A stretch of 64,000 nucleotides of DNA from positions 2,046,001 through 2,110,000 of the forward strand of contig NZ_CP015118.1 of the NCBI RefSeq assembly GCF_002116905.1. Reading direction: 5' to 3'. Below, one piece after another: positions 44,142-56,464 of this stretch (its first letter is position 1; each line of letters opens with the position of its first letter). The notes beneath the pieces are model-generated. The model was given only the letters and a program-made list of their open reading frames with translations. It was not told the DNA's origin and ran no database searches. The position numbers and the translations under genes were made by a program. Source of the DNA: Piscinibacter gummiphilus (GTDB lineage Bacteria; Pseudomonadota; Gammaproteobacteria; Burkholderiales; Burkholderiaceae_C).

Positions 44142-44561
44142 ATGCAAATGCTGTTGAACGTGGTGCTGGCCGTCCAGATGCTGTCGGCCCTGGTGATGAT
44201 CGGCCTCGTGCTCATCCAGCACGGCAAGGGTGCCGACATGGGCGCGTCCTTCGGCAGCGGCTCGGCGGGCAGCCTGTTCGGTGCCACCGGCAGTGCCAAC
44301 TTCCTGTCGCGCTCGACCGCCGTGTCGGCCGCCGTGTTCTTCCTGTGCACGCTGGCCCTGGTGTACTTCGCCGGTGCCAACCGCGGCGCGGCCACCACCA
44401 GCGACAGCGTGCTCGACCGCGCGGCCGTGCCGGCCGTGGTCGCCAGCGGTCCCGTGCAGCTGCCGGGCGCCGTGCTCGCTCCGGCCTCGGCTGCCGCCAT
44501 TCCCGCCGTGGAAGCCAGCGCTCCCGCGGCTGCTGCATCGCAGGCCTCCACCACGAAGTGA
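44142..44561 (+). CDS. secG: Preprotein translocase subunit SecG
   Basis: The 139-residue protein has two membrane helices (about 3-22 and 58-78) with the loop GKGADMGASFGSGSAGSLFG between them, the SecG hallmark. A long alanine-, valine- and proline-rich C-terminal tail follows, longer than in E. coli (110 residues). It aids SecYEG protein export. tRNA-Leu and nuo follow, a conserved order. Confidence 0.93.
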   Translation: MQMLLNVVLAVQMLSALVMIGLVLIQHGKGADMGASFGSGSAGSLFGATGSANFLSRSTAVSAAVFFLCTLALVYFAGANRGAATTSDSVLDRAAVPAVVASGPVQLPGAVLAPASAAAIPAVEASAPAAAASQASTTK

Positions 44562-44564
44562 CGG

Positions 44565-44599
44565 AGGAGGGAAGACGTTCGTCGAATGTCCTCCTAATT
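44565..44599 (+). terminator. Possible terminator after secG
   Basis: AGGAGG (44565-44570) pairs with CCTCCT (44590-44595) around an inner GACG-TT-CGTC stem, four bases after the secG stop. The following AATTTGG is a poor U-tract, so efficiency is doubtful. Confidence 0.4.
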
Positions 44600-44711
44600 T
44601 GGTGTGCTGCAATGCAGCGATTCCATGCCCAAACTGAGGGATTCAGGTTAGAATAAGTGGCTGTTCGGTGAGCAAACCTCAAGCGATCCGGACATACTCT
44701 AAAAGAGCACC

Positions 44712-44796
44712 GCCGACGTGGTGAAATTGGTAGACACGCTATCTTGAGGGGGTAGTGGCGAAAGCTGTGCGAGTTCGAGTCTCGCCGTCGGCACCA
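44712..44796 (+). tRNA. tRNA-Leu (GAG anticodon)
   Basis: This is an 85-base tRNA including an encoded CCA. The acceptor GCCGACG pairs with CGTCGGC. The anticodon arm is CTATC-TTGAGGG-GGTAG, giving anticodon GAG (reads CUC/CUU). The long variable arm of a type II tRNA and the TTCGAGT T-loop are present. It sits between secG and nuoA as in many Burkholderiales. Confidence 0.96.
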
Positions 44797-44857
44797 GATC
44801 TTTCGACGCAACGCACGACTGTGCGTTGCGTCGTTGTCCTTGAGAAGCCTGAAGACC

Positions 44858-45217
44858 ATGAATCTGGCACCCTACCTCCCCGTCATCTTGTTCATCCTGG
44901 TGGGTGTGGGGGTCGGCGTAGCGCCCATGGTGCTCGGTTCTCTCCTCGGTCCGCGTCGTCCTGACACGGCCAAAAACTCCCCGTACGAATGCGGCTTCGA
45001 GGCTTTCGAAGACGCCCGGATGAAATTCGATGTGCGCTACTACCTCGTCGCCATCCTGTTCATCCTGTTCGACCTGGAAATTGCCTTCCTCTTCCCGTGG
45101 GCAGTTTCGCTGAAGGAAATCGGTCCGACCGGCTTCTGGGCCATGATGCTGTTCCTTGGCATCCTCGTCGTGGGCTTTGTCTACGAATGGAAAAAAGGCG
45201 CGCTGGACTGGGAATGA
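44858..45217 (+). CDS. nuoA: NADH-quinone oxidoreductase subunit A
   Basis: The 119-residue membrane subunit has three helices and the family motif NSPYECGFEAFEDARMKFDV in the loop near the quinone site, then FLIFDLEIAF-like LFDLEIAFLFPW. It is the first gene of the 14-gene complex I operon. The ATG at 44858 is preferred over an upstream in-frame ATG at 44834 because it gives the standard N-terminus. Confidence 0.95.
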   Translation: MNLAPYLPVILFILVGVGVGVAPMVLGSLLGPRRPDTAKNSPYECGFEAFEDARMKFDVRYYLVAILFILFDLEIAFLFPWAVSLKEIGPTGFWAMMLFLGILVVGFVYEWKKGALDWE

Positions 45218-45232
45218 TCGCGAGGTAGTTGT

Positions 45233-45709
<477 letters not shown>

Positions 45710-45721
45710 AGGCGAGCTGCA

Positions 45722-46318
45722 ATGAGCCAAATCGAAACCTTGAAGGCCCGCATCGAGGCCGACCTTGCTCCGTCGATCAAGAGCCTGGTGCTCGATCGCG
45801 GTGAACTCACGCTGACCGTCAAGGCAGCCGACTACCTGGCCGTCGCCCAGAAGCTGCGCGACCTGCCGGAGTTCAAGTTCGAACAGCTGATCGACCTCTG
45901 CGGGCTCGACTACTCGAGCTACAAGGACCAGCCCTGGGAAGGGCCGCGCTTCTGCGTCGCCTCGCACCTGCTGTCGGTCACGCACAACTGGCGCCTGCGC
46001 CTGAAGGTCTTCGCCCCCGAGGACGATCTGCCCGTGGTGGCCTCGGTCAACGGCGTCTGGAGTTCGGCCAACTGGTTCGAGCGCGAGGCGTTCGACCTGT
46101 ACGGCATCCTCTTCGAGGGCCACGAGGACCTGCGCCGCATCCTGACCGACTACGGTTTCATCGGCCACCCGTTCCGCAAGGACTTCCCCGTGTCGGGGAC
46201 CGTCGAGATGCGCTACGACGCCGAGCAGAAGCGCGTGATCTACCAACCGGTCACGATCGAGCCGCGCGAAATCATTCCCCGCATCATCCGTGAAGACAAC
46301 TACGGTGGTCTGCATTAA
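45722..46318 (+). CDS. nuoC: NADH-quinone oxidoreductase subunit C
   Basis: The 198-residue peripheral-arm subunit has the 30-kDa signature EREAFDLYGILFEGHEDLRR and a C-terminal GHPFRKDFPVSG. NuoC and NuoD are separate here, unlike the E. coli fusion. The stop TAA overlaps the nuoD ATG by one base. Confidence 0.96.
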   Translation: MSQIETLKARIEADLAPSIKSLVLDRGELTLTVKAADYLAVAQKLRDLPEFKFEQLIDLCGLDYSSYKDQPWEGPRFCVASHLLSVTHNWRLRLKVFAPEDDLPVVASVNGVWSSANWFEREAFDLYGILFEGHEDLRRILTDYGFIGHPFRKDFPVSGTVEMRYDAEQKRVIYQPVTIEPREIIPRIIREDNYGGLH

Positions 46319-47571
46319 TGGCTGAGATCAAGAACTACACGCTGAACTTCGGTCCCCAGCACCCCGCCGCGCACGGGGTGCTGCGCCTCGTGCTCGAGCT
46401 CGACGGCGAAGTCATCCAGCGTGCCGACCCCCACATCGGCCTCCTGCACCGCGCGACTGAAAAGCTCGCCGAGACGCGCACGTTCATCCAGAACCTGCCC
46501 TACATGGACCGCCTCGACTACGTGTCGATGATGTCCAACGAGCACGCGTACTGCCTGGCCATCGAACGGCTCATGGGCATCGAGGTGCCCGAGCGCGCAC
46601 AGTACATCCGCGTGATGTTCAGCGAGATCACCCGCCTGCTCAACCACCTGATGTGGCTGGGTGCGCACGGTCTCGACTGCGGCGCGATGAACATGCTGAT
46701 CTACTGCTTCCGCGAGCGGGAAGATCTCTTCGACATGTACGAGGCGGTGTCGGGTGCGCGCATGCACGCGGCCTACTTCCGTCCGGGCGGTGTGTACCGC
46801 GACCTGCCGGACAGCATGCCGCAGTACAAGGCGTCGAAGATCCACAACGCCAAGGCCATCTCGGCGATGAACAAGAACCGCGGTGGTTCGCTGCTCGACT
46901 TCATCGAGGACTTCTGCCGCCGTTTCCCCGCGAACGTCGACGACTACGAGACGCTGCTCACCGACAACCGCATCTGGAAGCAGCGCACGGTCGGCATCGG
47001 CGTGGTCACGCCCGAGCGCGCGCTGAACCTCGGCTTCTCCGGCCCCATGCTGCGCGGCAGCGGCATCGCCTGGGACCTGCGCAAGAAGCAGCCGTACGAC
47101 GTGTACGCGAAGATGGACTTCGACGTGCCCGTGGGCACCAACGGCGACACGTACGACCGCTACCTGGTCCGCGTCGCCGAGATGCGCGAAGCCAACAAGA
47201 TCATCCAGCAGTGCGTCGCCTGGCTGCGCGCGAACCCGGGTCCGGTCATCACCGACAACCACAAGGTCGCTCCGCCGCCGCGCGTGGACATGAAGTCCAG
47301 CATGGAAGAGCTGATCCACCACTTCAAGCTGTTCACCGAAGGCTTCCGCGTGCCGGAAGGCGAGGCCTATGCCGCGGTCGAGCACCCGAAGGGCGAGTTC
47401 GGCATCTACATCGTCAGCGACGGCGCCAACAAACCCTACCGCCTCAAGATCCGTCCGCCCGGCTTCGCGCACCTCGCGGCCATGGACGAGATGTCGCGCG
47501 GCCACATGATCGCCGACGCCGTCGCGGTCATCGGCACCATGGACATCGTGTTCGGCGAGATTGACAGGTAA
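46318..47571 (+). CDS. nuoD: NADH-quinone oxidoreductase subunit D
   Basis: The 417-residue 49-kDa subunit opens with NFGPQHPAAHGVLRLVLELDG, which lines the quinone pocket, and has the family ending MDIVFGEIDR. With NuoB it forms the quinone site. Coupled to nuoC by TAATG. Confidence 0.97.
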   Translation: MAEIKNYTLNFGPQHPAAHGVLRLVLELDGEVIQRADPHIGLLHRATEKLAETRTFIQNLPYMDRLDYVSMMSNEHAYCLAIERLMGIEVPERAQYIRVMFSEITRLLNHLMWLGAHGLDCGAMNMLIYCFREREDLFDMYEAVSGARMHAAYFRPGGVYRDLPDSMPQYKASKIHNAKAISAMNKNRGGSLLDFIEDFCRRFPANVDDYETLLTDNRIWKQRTVGIGVVTPERALNLGFSGPMLRGSGIAWDLRKKQPYDVYAKMDFDVPVGTNGDTYDRYLVRVAEMREANKIIQQCVAWLRANPGPVITDNHKVAPPPRVDMKSSMEELIHHFKLFTEGFRVPEGEAYAAVEHPKGEFGIYIVSDGANKPYRLKIRPPGFAHLAAMDEMSRGHMIADAVAVIGTMDIVFGEIDR

Positions 47572-47575
47572 TCCC

Positions 47576-48079
47576 ATGAGCTCCACCGACGCCACCCCCT
47601 CGGCCGCGACCCTCGCGCGGTTCGCCCGCGAAGTCGCGAAGTACCCGGCCGACCAGCGCCAGTCGGCCGTGATGGCCTGCCTCGCCATCGTCCAGCAGGA
47701 ACAAGGTTTCGTGTCCGCCGAAGCCGAACGGCAGATCGCCGACGTGCTCGGCATGCCGCCCATCGCGGTGCACGAGGTCACCACGTTCTACAACATGTAC
47801 AACCAGGTGCCCCGCGGCACGTTCAAGCTGAACGTCTGCGCGAACCTGCCGTGCCAGCTGCGCGACGGCCAGAAGGCCCTGAACCACCTGTGCGAGAAGC
47901 TCGGCGTGGAAGCCGGCGGCACCACCGCCGACGGCCTGTTCACCGTGCAGAAGAGCGAATGCCTCGGCGCCTGTGCCGACGCACCGGTGATGCTCGTCAA
48001 CGACCGGCAGATGTGCAGCTTCATGACGACCGAACGCCTCGACGAACTCGTCGACACGCTGCGTTCGGCGGTCAAGTGA
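47576..48079 (+). CDS. nuoE: NADH-quinone oxidoreductase subunit E
   Basis: The 167-residue protein binds the N1a [2Fe-2S] cluster through four cysteines: CANLPC and, further on, CLGAC. It is part of the NADH dehydrogenase module. The start at 47576 gives MSSTDATPSAAT and follows nuoD by four bases. Confidence 0.95.
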   Translation: MSSTDATPSAATLARFAREVAKYPADQRQSAVMACLAIVQQEQGFVSAEAERQIADVLGMPPIAVHEVTTFYNMYNQVPRGTFKLNVCANLPCQLRDGQKALNHLCEKLGVEAGGTTADGLFTVQKSECLGACADAPVMLVNDRQMCSFMTTERLDELVDTLRSAVK

Positions 48080-48093
48080 CCGAGGGCCCCGGC

Positions 48094-49449
48094 ATGCAAC
48101 CCCAGCTCGACCTCTCCAAGTTCCAGGCCAAGGGCGTGGAAACCTGCTTCCACGGCCGGCACATCGGTCCTCAGATCTACGCCGGCCTCGACGGCAAGAA
48201 CTGGTCCATCAAGGACTACGAGGCCCGCGGTGGCTACCAGGCCCTGCGCAAGATCCTCACCGGCGGCGACGGCGGCGAGCCCATGACGCCCGACCAGGTC
48301 ATCGCCGAAGTGAAGGCCTCGGGCCTGCGCGGCCGTGGTGGCGCGGGCTTCCCCACCGGTCTGAAGTGGAGCTTCATGCCCCGCCAGTTCCCGGGCCAGA
48401 AGTACCTCGTCTGCAACTCGGACGAAGGTGAACCGGGCACGTGCAAGGACCGCGACATCCTGATGTTCAACCCGCACATCGTCATCGAAGGCATGGCCAT
48501 CGCCGCCTTCGCGATGGGCATCAGCGTCGGGTACAACTACATCCACGGCGAGATCTTCGAGGTGTACGAACGCTTCGAGGCCGCGCTGGAAGAGGCCCGC
48601 GCCGCGGGCTACCTCGGCGACAAGATCCTCGGCTCGGCCCACAGCTTCCAGCTGCACGCCGCCCACGGCTTCGGCGCGTACATCTGCGGCGAGGAAACCG
48701 CGCTGCTCGAATCGCTCGAAGGCAAGAAGGGCCAGCCGCGCTTCAAGCCGCCGTTCCCGGCCAGCTACGGCCTGTACGGCAAGCCCACCACGATCAACAA
48801 CACCGAGACGTTCGCCGCGGTGCCGTGGATCATCCGGAACGGCGGCCAGCCGTACCTCGAGATCGGCAAGCCCAACAACGGCGGCACGAAGATCTTCTCG
48901 GTGGTGGGTGACGTCGAGAACCCCGGCAACTTCGAGATCCCCCTCGGCACGCCGTTCTCGAAGCTGCTCGAGCTCGCCGGTGGCGTGCGCAAGGGCCGCA
49001 CCCTCAAGGCCGTGATTCCCGGCGGTTCGTCCGCCCCGGTGCTGCCCGCGAACATCATGATGGACTGCACGATGGACTATGACTCCATCGCCAAGGCCGG
49101 CTCCATGCTGGGCTCGGGCGCCGTCATCGTGATGGACGACTCGCGCTGCATGGTCAACAGCCTGCTGCGCCTGTCGTACTTCTACATGCACGAGAGCTGC
49201 GGCCAGTGCACGCCGTGCCGCGAAGGCACGGGCTGGATGCACCGCATGATCGAGCGCATCGCCCACGGGCAGGGCCGCCCGGAAGACATCGACCTGCTGA
49301 ACTCGGTCGCCGACAACATCCAGGGCCGCACCATCTGCGCCCTGGGCGACGCCGCCGCCATGCCGGTGCGCGCCATGATCAAACATTTCCGCGACGAATT
49401 CGTGCACCTGATCGAGCACAAGACGTCCACGGTTCCCGCCTACGTCTGA
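48094..49449 (+). CDS. nuoF: NADH-quinone oxidoreductase subunit F
   Basis: The 451-residue protein has the FMN/NADH-binding GLRGRGGAGFPTGLKW, NSDEGEPGTCKDRDIL, and the N3 [4Fe-4S] cysteines in ESCGQCTPCREG plus a later cysteine. It accepts electrons from NADH. The ATG at 48094 has GAGGG upstream. A GTG at 48076 overlapping the nuoE stop is an alternative coupled start. Confidence 0.96.
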   Translation: MQPQLDLSKFQAKGVETCFHGRHIGPQIYAGLDGKNWSIKDYEARGGYQALRKILTGGDGGEPMTPDQVIAEVKASGLRGRGGAGFPTGLKWSFMPRQFPGQKYLVCNSDEGEPGTCKDRDILMFNPHIVIEGMAIAAFAMGISVGYNYIHGEIFEVYERFEAALEEARAAGYLGDKILGSAHSFQLHAAHGFGAYICGEETALLESLEGKKGQPRFKPPFPASYGLYGKPTTINNTETFAAVPWIIRNGGQPYLEIGKPNNGGTKIFSVVGDVENPGNFEIPLGTPFSKLLELAGGVRKGRTLKAVIPGGSSAPVLPANIMMDCTMDYDSIAKAGSMLGSGAVIVMDDSRCMVNSLLRLSYFYMHESCGQCTPCREGTGWMHRMIERIAHGQGRPEDIDLLNSVADNIQGRTICALGDAAAMPVRAMIKHFRDEFVHLIEHKTSTVPAYV

Positions 49450-49474
49450 GCGGCAAGCCAAGGCGACACACGAC

Positions 49475-51787
49475 ATGATCGAAATCGAACTCGACGGCAA
49501 GAAGGTGGAGGTCCAGGAGGGCAGCATGGTGATGCATGCCGCCGACAAGGCCGGCACCTACATCCCGCATTTCTGCTACCACAAGAAGCTGTCCATCGCG
49601 GCCAACTGCCGCATGTGCCTCGTCGACGTCGAGAAGGCGCCGAAGCCGATGCCGGCCTGCGCCACGCCCGTCACGCAGGGCATGATCGTCCGCACGAAGA
49701 GCGACAAGGCCCTGAAGGCCCAGCAGGGCGTGATGGAGTTCCTGCTCATCAACCACCCGCTCGACTGCCCCATCTGCGACCAGGGCGGCGAATGCCAGCT
49801 GCAGGACCTGGCCGTGGGCTACGGCTCCTCGGCCTCGCGCTACCAGGAAGAGAAGCGCGTGGTGTTCCACAAGGACGTGGGCCCGCTGATCTCGATGGAA
49901 GAGATGAGCCGCTGCATCCACTGCACGCGCTGCGTCCGGTTCGGCCAGGAAGTGGCCGGCCAGATGGAGCTCGGCATGATCCACCGCGGTGAACACTCCG
50001 AGATCACCACGGTCGCCGGCGACACGGTCGACTCCGAGCTGTCGGGCAACATGATCGACATCTGCCCGGTGGGCGCGCTCACCAGCAAGCCGTTCCGCTA
50101 CAGCGCCCGCACCTGGGAACTCTCGCGCCGCAAGAGCGTGAGCCCGCACGACAGCACCGGCGCGAACCTCATCGTGCAGGTCAAGAACAACCGCGTGATG
50201 CGCGTGGTGCCGCTCGAGAACGAAGACGTCAACGAATGCTGGATCGCTGACCGCGACCGCTTCTCGTACGAATCGCTCAACAGCGACGACCGCCTCACGC
50301 AGCCGATGGTCAAGCAGAACGGCGAGTGGCAGACCACCGACTGGACCACGGCCCTCGAATACGTCGGCCGCAGCCTGACCGAGATCAAGCGCGAGCACGG
50401 TGCCGCCAGCATCGGCGCCATCGGCTCGGCCCACAGCACGGTCGAGGAACTGCACCTGCTGGCCAAGCTCGTGCGCGGCCTCGGCAGCCAGAACATCGAC
50501 CACCGCGTGCGCCACGCCGACTTCACCGCGCCGGAAGGCGTGCGCTGGCTCGGCACGTCCATCGCGTCGCTGTCGTCGCTGCAGCGCGTGCTGGTCGTGG
50601 GCTCGTTCCTGCGCAAGGACCACCCGCTGTTCGCCTCCCGCCTGCGCCAGGCCACCCGCAAGGGCGCCAAGGTGCACAGCCTGCACGCCGTGCAGGACGA
50701 CTGGCTGATGCCGCTCGCGAGCAGCATCACCGTGGCGCCGAGCGCCTGGGTCCAGACGCTGGCCGAGATCGCCGCCGCCGTGGCCGCCGAGAAGGGCGCC
50801 ACCGCCCCGGTGAGCGCGAACGTGACCGACGCCGCCAAGGCCGTCGCCGCCTCGCTGCTGTCGGGCGAACGCAAGGCCGTGCTGCTCGGCAACGCCGCCG
50901 CGCAACACCCGCAGGCCAGCGGCCTGCTGTCGCTCGCCAACTGGATCGGCGAACAGACCGGCGCCTCGGTGGGCTACCTCACCGAAGCCGCGAACACCGT
51001 CGGCGCGCAGCTCGTCAACGCGCTGCCGGGCGAGGGTGGCCTGAACGCCCAGCAGATCCTCACGGGTTCGCTGAAGGCCGTCGTGCTGCTGAACACCGAA
51101 CCGGCCTTCGACGCCGCGAACCCGGCCGCCGCCGTGCGCGCGCTGCAGGGCGCCTCGCTCGTCGTCGCGCTCACGCCGTTCAAGAACGCCGCGCTCGACG
51201 TGGCCGACGTGCTGCTGCCCATCGCCCCGTTCTCGGAAACCTCGGGCACCTTCGTCAACGCCGAAGGCCGCGCGCAGAGCTTCCACGGCGTGGTGAAGCC
51301 CCTGGGTGACACCCGCCCGGCGTGGAAGGTGCTGCGCGTGCTCGGCAACGTGCTGGGCCTCGATGGCTTCTCGCAGGAGACGTCGGAAGAGGTGCGCGCC
51401 GAAGCCCTGGGCGACGTCGCCACCATCCCGGCCCGCCTGAGCAACAAGACGTCGGTGTCGGCCAAGCCGGCCGCCACGGCCACTGCACTCGAGCGTGTCT
51501 CCGACGTGATGATCTACGCCGCCGACTCCCTGGTGCGCCGCGCCACGTCGCTGCAGCTCACGAAGGACGCGCGCCCACCGGTCGCCGGCCTGTCGGCCTC
51601 GCTGTGGGCCGAGCTGGGCCTCAACGGCACCGCCGCCGTGCGCCTGAAGCAGGGCGACGCCATCGCCGTGCTGTCCGCCCAGCTGGACCCGACCCTGGCC
51701 GCCAATGCCGTGCGCGTGCCGGCAGGGCACCCGGCCACTGCGGGCCTGGGCAGCCTGTTCGGCCCGATCACCGTCGAGAAAGCCTGA
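49475..51787 (+). CDS. nuoG: NADH-quinone oxidoreductase subunit G
   Basis: The 770-residue protein has an N-terminal [2Fe-2S] domain (HFCYHKKLSIAANCRMCLVD), a His-containing 4Fe-4S site (DCPICDQGGECQLQD), two further clusters (CIHCTRCVRFG, IDICPVGALTSKPF) and a long molybdopterin-oxidoreductase-like domain without cofactor role. It channels electrons from NuoF/E to NuoI. The C-terminal part (about 480-680) is alanine-rich and less conserved, which is usual. Confidence 0.95.
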   Translation: MIEIELDGKKVEVQEGSMVMHAADKAGTYIPHFCYHKKLSIAANCRMCLVDVEKAPKPMPACATPVTQGMIVRTKSDKALKAQQGVMEFLLINHPLDCPICDQGGECQLQDLAVGYGSSASRYQEEKRVVFHKDVGPLISMEEMSRCIHCTRCVRFGQEVAGQMELGMIHRGEHSEITTVAGDTVDSELSGNMIDICPVGALTSKPFRYSARTWELSRRKSVSPHDSTGANLIVQVKNNRVMRVVPLENEDVNECWIADRDRFSYESLNSDDRLTQPMVKQNGEWQTTDWTTALEYVGRSLTEIKREHGAASIGAIGSAHSTVEELHLLAKLVRGLGSQNIDHRVRHADFTAPEGVRWLGTSIASLSSLQRVLVVGSFLRKDHPLFASRLRQATRKGAKVHSLHAVQDDWLMPLASSITVAPSAWVQTLAEIAAAVAAEKGATAPVSANVTDAAKAVAASLLSGERKAVLLGNAAAQHPQASGLLSLANWIGEQTGASVGYLTEAANTVGAQLVNALPGEGGLNAQQILTGSLKAVVLLNTEPAFDAANPAAAVRALQGASLVVALTPFKNAALDVADVLLPIAPFSETSGTFVNAEGRAQSFHGVVKPLGDTRPAWKVLRVLGNVLGLDGFSQETSEEVRAEALGDVATIPARLSNKTSVSAKPAATATALERVSDVMIYAADSLVRRATSLQLTKDARPPVAGLSASLWAELGLNGTAAVRLKQGDAIAVLSAQLDPTLAANAVRVPAGHPATAGLGSLFGPITVEKA

Positions 51788-51800
51788 GGACGCCGCCACC

Positions 51801-52865
51801 ATGCTCGACTCGATCACCTCCTTCGGCAGCGCCACCCTCGGTGGCTTCTGGCCGGTCGTCTGGACGCTCGTGAAGATCATCGCGGTGGTCGCGCCGCTGA
51901 TGATCTGCGTGGCCTACCTCACGCTGTGGGAACGCAAGGCCATCGGCTGGACGCAGATCCGTCCGGGTCCGAACCGCGTGGGTCCCATGGGCCTGCTCAC
52001 CCCCATCGCCGACGCCGTCAAGCTGATCTTCAAGGAGATCATCATGCCGACGGCCGCGAGCAAGGGCCTGTTCCTGCTCGGTCCCATCATGACCATCATG
52101 CCGGCGCTGGCCGCCTGGGCGGTGGTGCCGTTCGGTCCGGAAGTGGTGCTCGCCGACGTCAACGCCGGCCTGCTGCTGCTGCTGGCCATCACCTCCATCG
52201 AGGTGTACGGCGTGATCATCGCCGGCTGGGCCTCGAACTCGAAGTACGCGTTCCTCGGCGCGCTGCGCGCCTCGGCGCAGATGGTCAGCTACGAGATCGC
52301 CATGGGCTTCTGCATGGTCGTCGTGCTGATGGTCTCGGGCACGCTGAACATGAGCCAGATCGTCCTGCAGCAGGGCCACGGCACGTTCGCCTCCATGGGC
52401 CTCACGTTCCTGTCGTGGAACTGGCTGCCGCTGCTGCCCATCTTCGTGGTGTTCTTCATCTCGGGCCTCGCCGAAACCAACCGCCACCCGTTCGACGTGG
52501 TGGAAGGTGAGTCGGAAATCGTGGCCGGCCACATGATCGAGTATTCGGGCATGGCGTTCGCGATGTTCTTCCTCGCCGAATACGCGAACATGATCCTGGT
52601 GTCGATCATCACCGCCACGCTGTTCCTCGGCGGCTGGCTGTCCCCGTTCGACTTCGCGCCGTTCAACCTGATCCCGGGCTGGATCTGGCTCGGCATCAAG
52701 ACCTTCGTCGTCGTCACGATGTTCCTGTGGGTGCGTTCCACGTTCCCGCGCTTCCGTTATGACCAGATCATGCGTCTGGGCTGGAAGATTTTCATTCCGG
52801 TCACGCTGGTGTGGCTGCTGGTGGTGGGTCTCTGGATCCAGTCGCCGTACAACATCTGGAAGTGA
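51801..52865 (+). CDS. nuoH: NADH-quinone oxidoreductase subunit H
   Basis: The 354-residue membrane subunit has about eight helices, ERKAIGWTQIRPGPNRVGP near the quinone channel and GLAETNRHPFDVVEGESEIV, the acidic loop linking quinone reduction to proton movement. The start at 51801 follows nuoG by 13 bases. Confidence 0.97.
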   Translation: MLDSITSFGSATLGGFWPVVWTLVKIIAVVAPLMICVAYLTLWERKAIGWTQIRPGPNRVGPMGLLTPIADAVKLIFKEIIMPTAASKGLFLLGPIMTIMPALAAWAVVPFGPEVVLADVNAGLLLLLAITSIEVYGVIIAGWASNSKYAFLGALRASAQMVSYEIAMGFCMVVVLMVSGTLNMSQIVLQQGHGTFASMGLTFLSWNWLPLLPIFVVFFISGLAETNRHPFDVVEGESEIVAGHMIEYSGMAFAMFFLAEYANMILVSIITATLFLGGWLSPFDFAPFNLIPGWIWLGIKTFVVVTMFLWVRSTFPRFRYDQIMRLGWKIFIPVTLVWLLVVGLWIQSPYNIWK

Positions 52866-52872
52866 GCCCGTC

Positions 52873-53370
52873 ATGGCTGCTGTCGCATCAATCAAGGATT
52901 TCTTCTCGAGCTTCCTGCTCATCGAGCTGTTCAAGGGCTTGAAGATCACGGGCCGGCACTTCTTCGCCCGCAACATCACGGTGCAGTTCCCGGAAGAGAA
53001 GACGCCGCTCAGCCCGCGCTTCCGCGGCCTGCACGCGCTGCGCCGCTACGAGAACGGCGAAGAGCGCTGCATCGCCTGCAAGCTCTGCGAGGCCGTGTGC
53101 CCCGCGCTCGCCATCACCATCGAATCGGAAGTGCGTGACGACGGCTCGCGCCGCACCACGCGCTACGACATCGACCTGACCAAGTGCATCTTCTGCGGCT
53201 TCTGCGAAGAGAGCTGCCCGGTCGACTCGATCGTCGAGACCCACGTCTTCGAATACCACGGCGAAAAGCGCGGTGACCTGTACTTCACGAAGGACATGCT
53301 CCTCGCCGTGGGCGACCGCTACGAGGCCGAAATCGCCGCCAACAAGGAGGCTGACGCCCGCTACCGCTGA
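52873..53370 (+). CDS. nuoI: NADH-quinone oxidoreductase subunit I
   Basis: The 165-residue protein has two 4Fe-4S motifs, CIACKLCEAVCP and CIFCGFCEESCP (clusters N6a and N6b). It relays electrons from NuoG to NuoB. An N-terminal amphipathic segment docks it on the membrane. Confidence 0.97.
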   Translation: MAAVASIKDFFSSFLLIELFKGLKITGRHFFARNITVQFPEEKTPLSPRFRGLHALRRYENGEERCIACKLCEAVCPALAITIESEVRDDGSRRTTRYDIDLTKCIFCGFCEESCPVDSIVETHVFEYHGEKRGDLYFTKDMLLAVGDRYEAEIAANKEADARYR

Positions 53371-53424
53371 CCTCACGGTCGGCGGCAACGGCGGTGTCCG
53401 CACCGCCCGGCGCCATCGAACCCC

Positions 53425-54066
53425 ATGGACATGACCACTGCGCTCTTCTACGTCTTCTCCGCCGTGATGCTCGGCGCCGCGTTCCGTGTGATCACGGCAC
53501 GCAGCCCGGTGCACTCGGCGCTGTTCCTCGTGCTCGCCTTCGCGTCCGCCGCCTGCGTGTGGATGCTGCTGCGCGCCGAGTTCCTCGCGATCGTGCTCGT
53601 GCTCGTCTACGTCGGCGCCGTGATGGTGCTGTTCCTGTTCGTCGTGATGATGCTGGACATCAACGTCGACGGCCTGCGCGCCGGCTTCTGGAAACACTTC
53701 CCGCTCGCGGGCCTCGTGGGCGTGGTCATCGCCCTCGAGATGGCCGCGGTGCTGCTGGGCGGCTTCCGCCTGAGCGAGGCGCCCGCCACGCCGCCGGCCG
53801 ACCTGGCCATGGGCAACACCAAGCTCCTCGGCATCGAGATCTACACCCAGTACCTCTACCCGATGCAGCTGGCCGCCGTGCTGCTGCTGATCGCCATCAT
53901 CGCCGCCATCGCCCTGACGCTGCGCCCGCGCCGCGACACCAAGTCGATGAACCCGGCCGACCAGGTGCGCGTGAAGGCCGCTGACCGCCTGCGCATCGTC
54001 AAGATGGACGCGGTGGTGCCGGCCGCTCCCGCCGCCGACGTGCCGCCCGCGGGAGAAACCAAATGA
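53425..54066 (+). CDS. nuoJ: NADH-quinone oxidoreductase subunit J
   Basis: The 213-residue membrane subunit has five helices and VLVYVGAVMVLFLFVVMMLDI, the helix with the pi-bulge important for coupling. It has a hydrophilic, alanine-rich C-terminal tail. Its end overlaps nuoK by four bases. Confidence 0.94.
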   Translation: MDMTTALFYVFSAVMLGAAFRVITARSPVHSALFLVLAFASAACVWMLLRAEFLAIVLVLVYVGAVMVLFLFVVMMLDINVDGLRAGFWKHFPLAGLVGVVIALEMAAVLLGGFRLSEAPATPPADLAMGNTKLLGIEIYTQYLYPMQLAAVLLLIAIIAAIALTLRPRRDTKSMNPADQVRVKAADRLRIVKMDAVVPAAPAADVPPAGETK

Positions 54067-54401
54067 CGTCCCTCGCCCTCGGCCCCATCACCCTCGGACA
54101 CTTCCTGTCCGTCGGCGCCATCCTGTTCGCCCTGTCGGTGATCGGCATCTTCCTGAACCGGAAGAACCTGATCGTGCTGCTGATGGCCATCGAGCTGATG
54201 CTCCTGGCCGTGAACCTGAACTTCGTGGCGTTCTCCCACTACCTGCCCATCGCCGCCGACCGCATGGCCGGCCAGGTGTTCGTGTTCTTCATCCTGACGG
54301 TTGCCGCCGCGGAATCCGCGATCGGCCTCGCCATCCTGGTGGTGCTGTTCCGCAACCGGGCCACGATCAATGTCGACGAACTCGATGAGTTGAAGGGCTG
54401 A
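54063..54401 (+). CDS. nuoK: NADH-quinone oxidoreductase subunit K
   Basis: The 112-residue protein has three helices with conserved glutamates in LLMAIELMLLAVNLNF and VAAAESAIGLAI. It forms part of the proton path next to NuoJ. ATGA overlap with nuoJ. Confidence 0.96.
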   Translation: MTSLALGPITLGHFLSVGAILFALSVIGIFLNRKNLIVLLMAIELMLLAVNLNFVAFSHYLPIAADRMAGQVFVFFILTVAAAESAIGLAILVVLFRNRATINVDELDELKG

Positions 54402-54406
54402 TCCAG

Positions 54407-56443
<2,037 letters not shown>

Positions 56444-56464
56444 GCGGTCACGGAGAACAAGAAC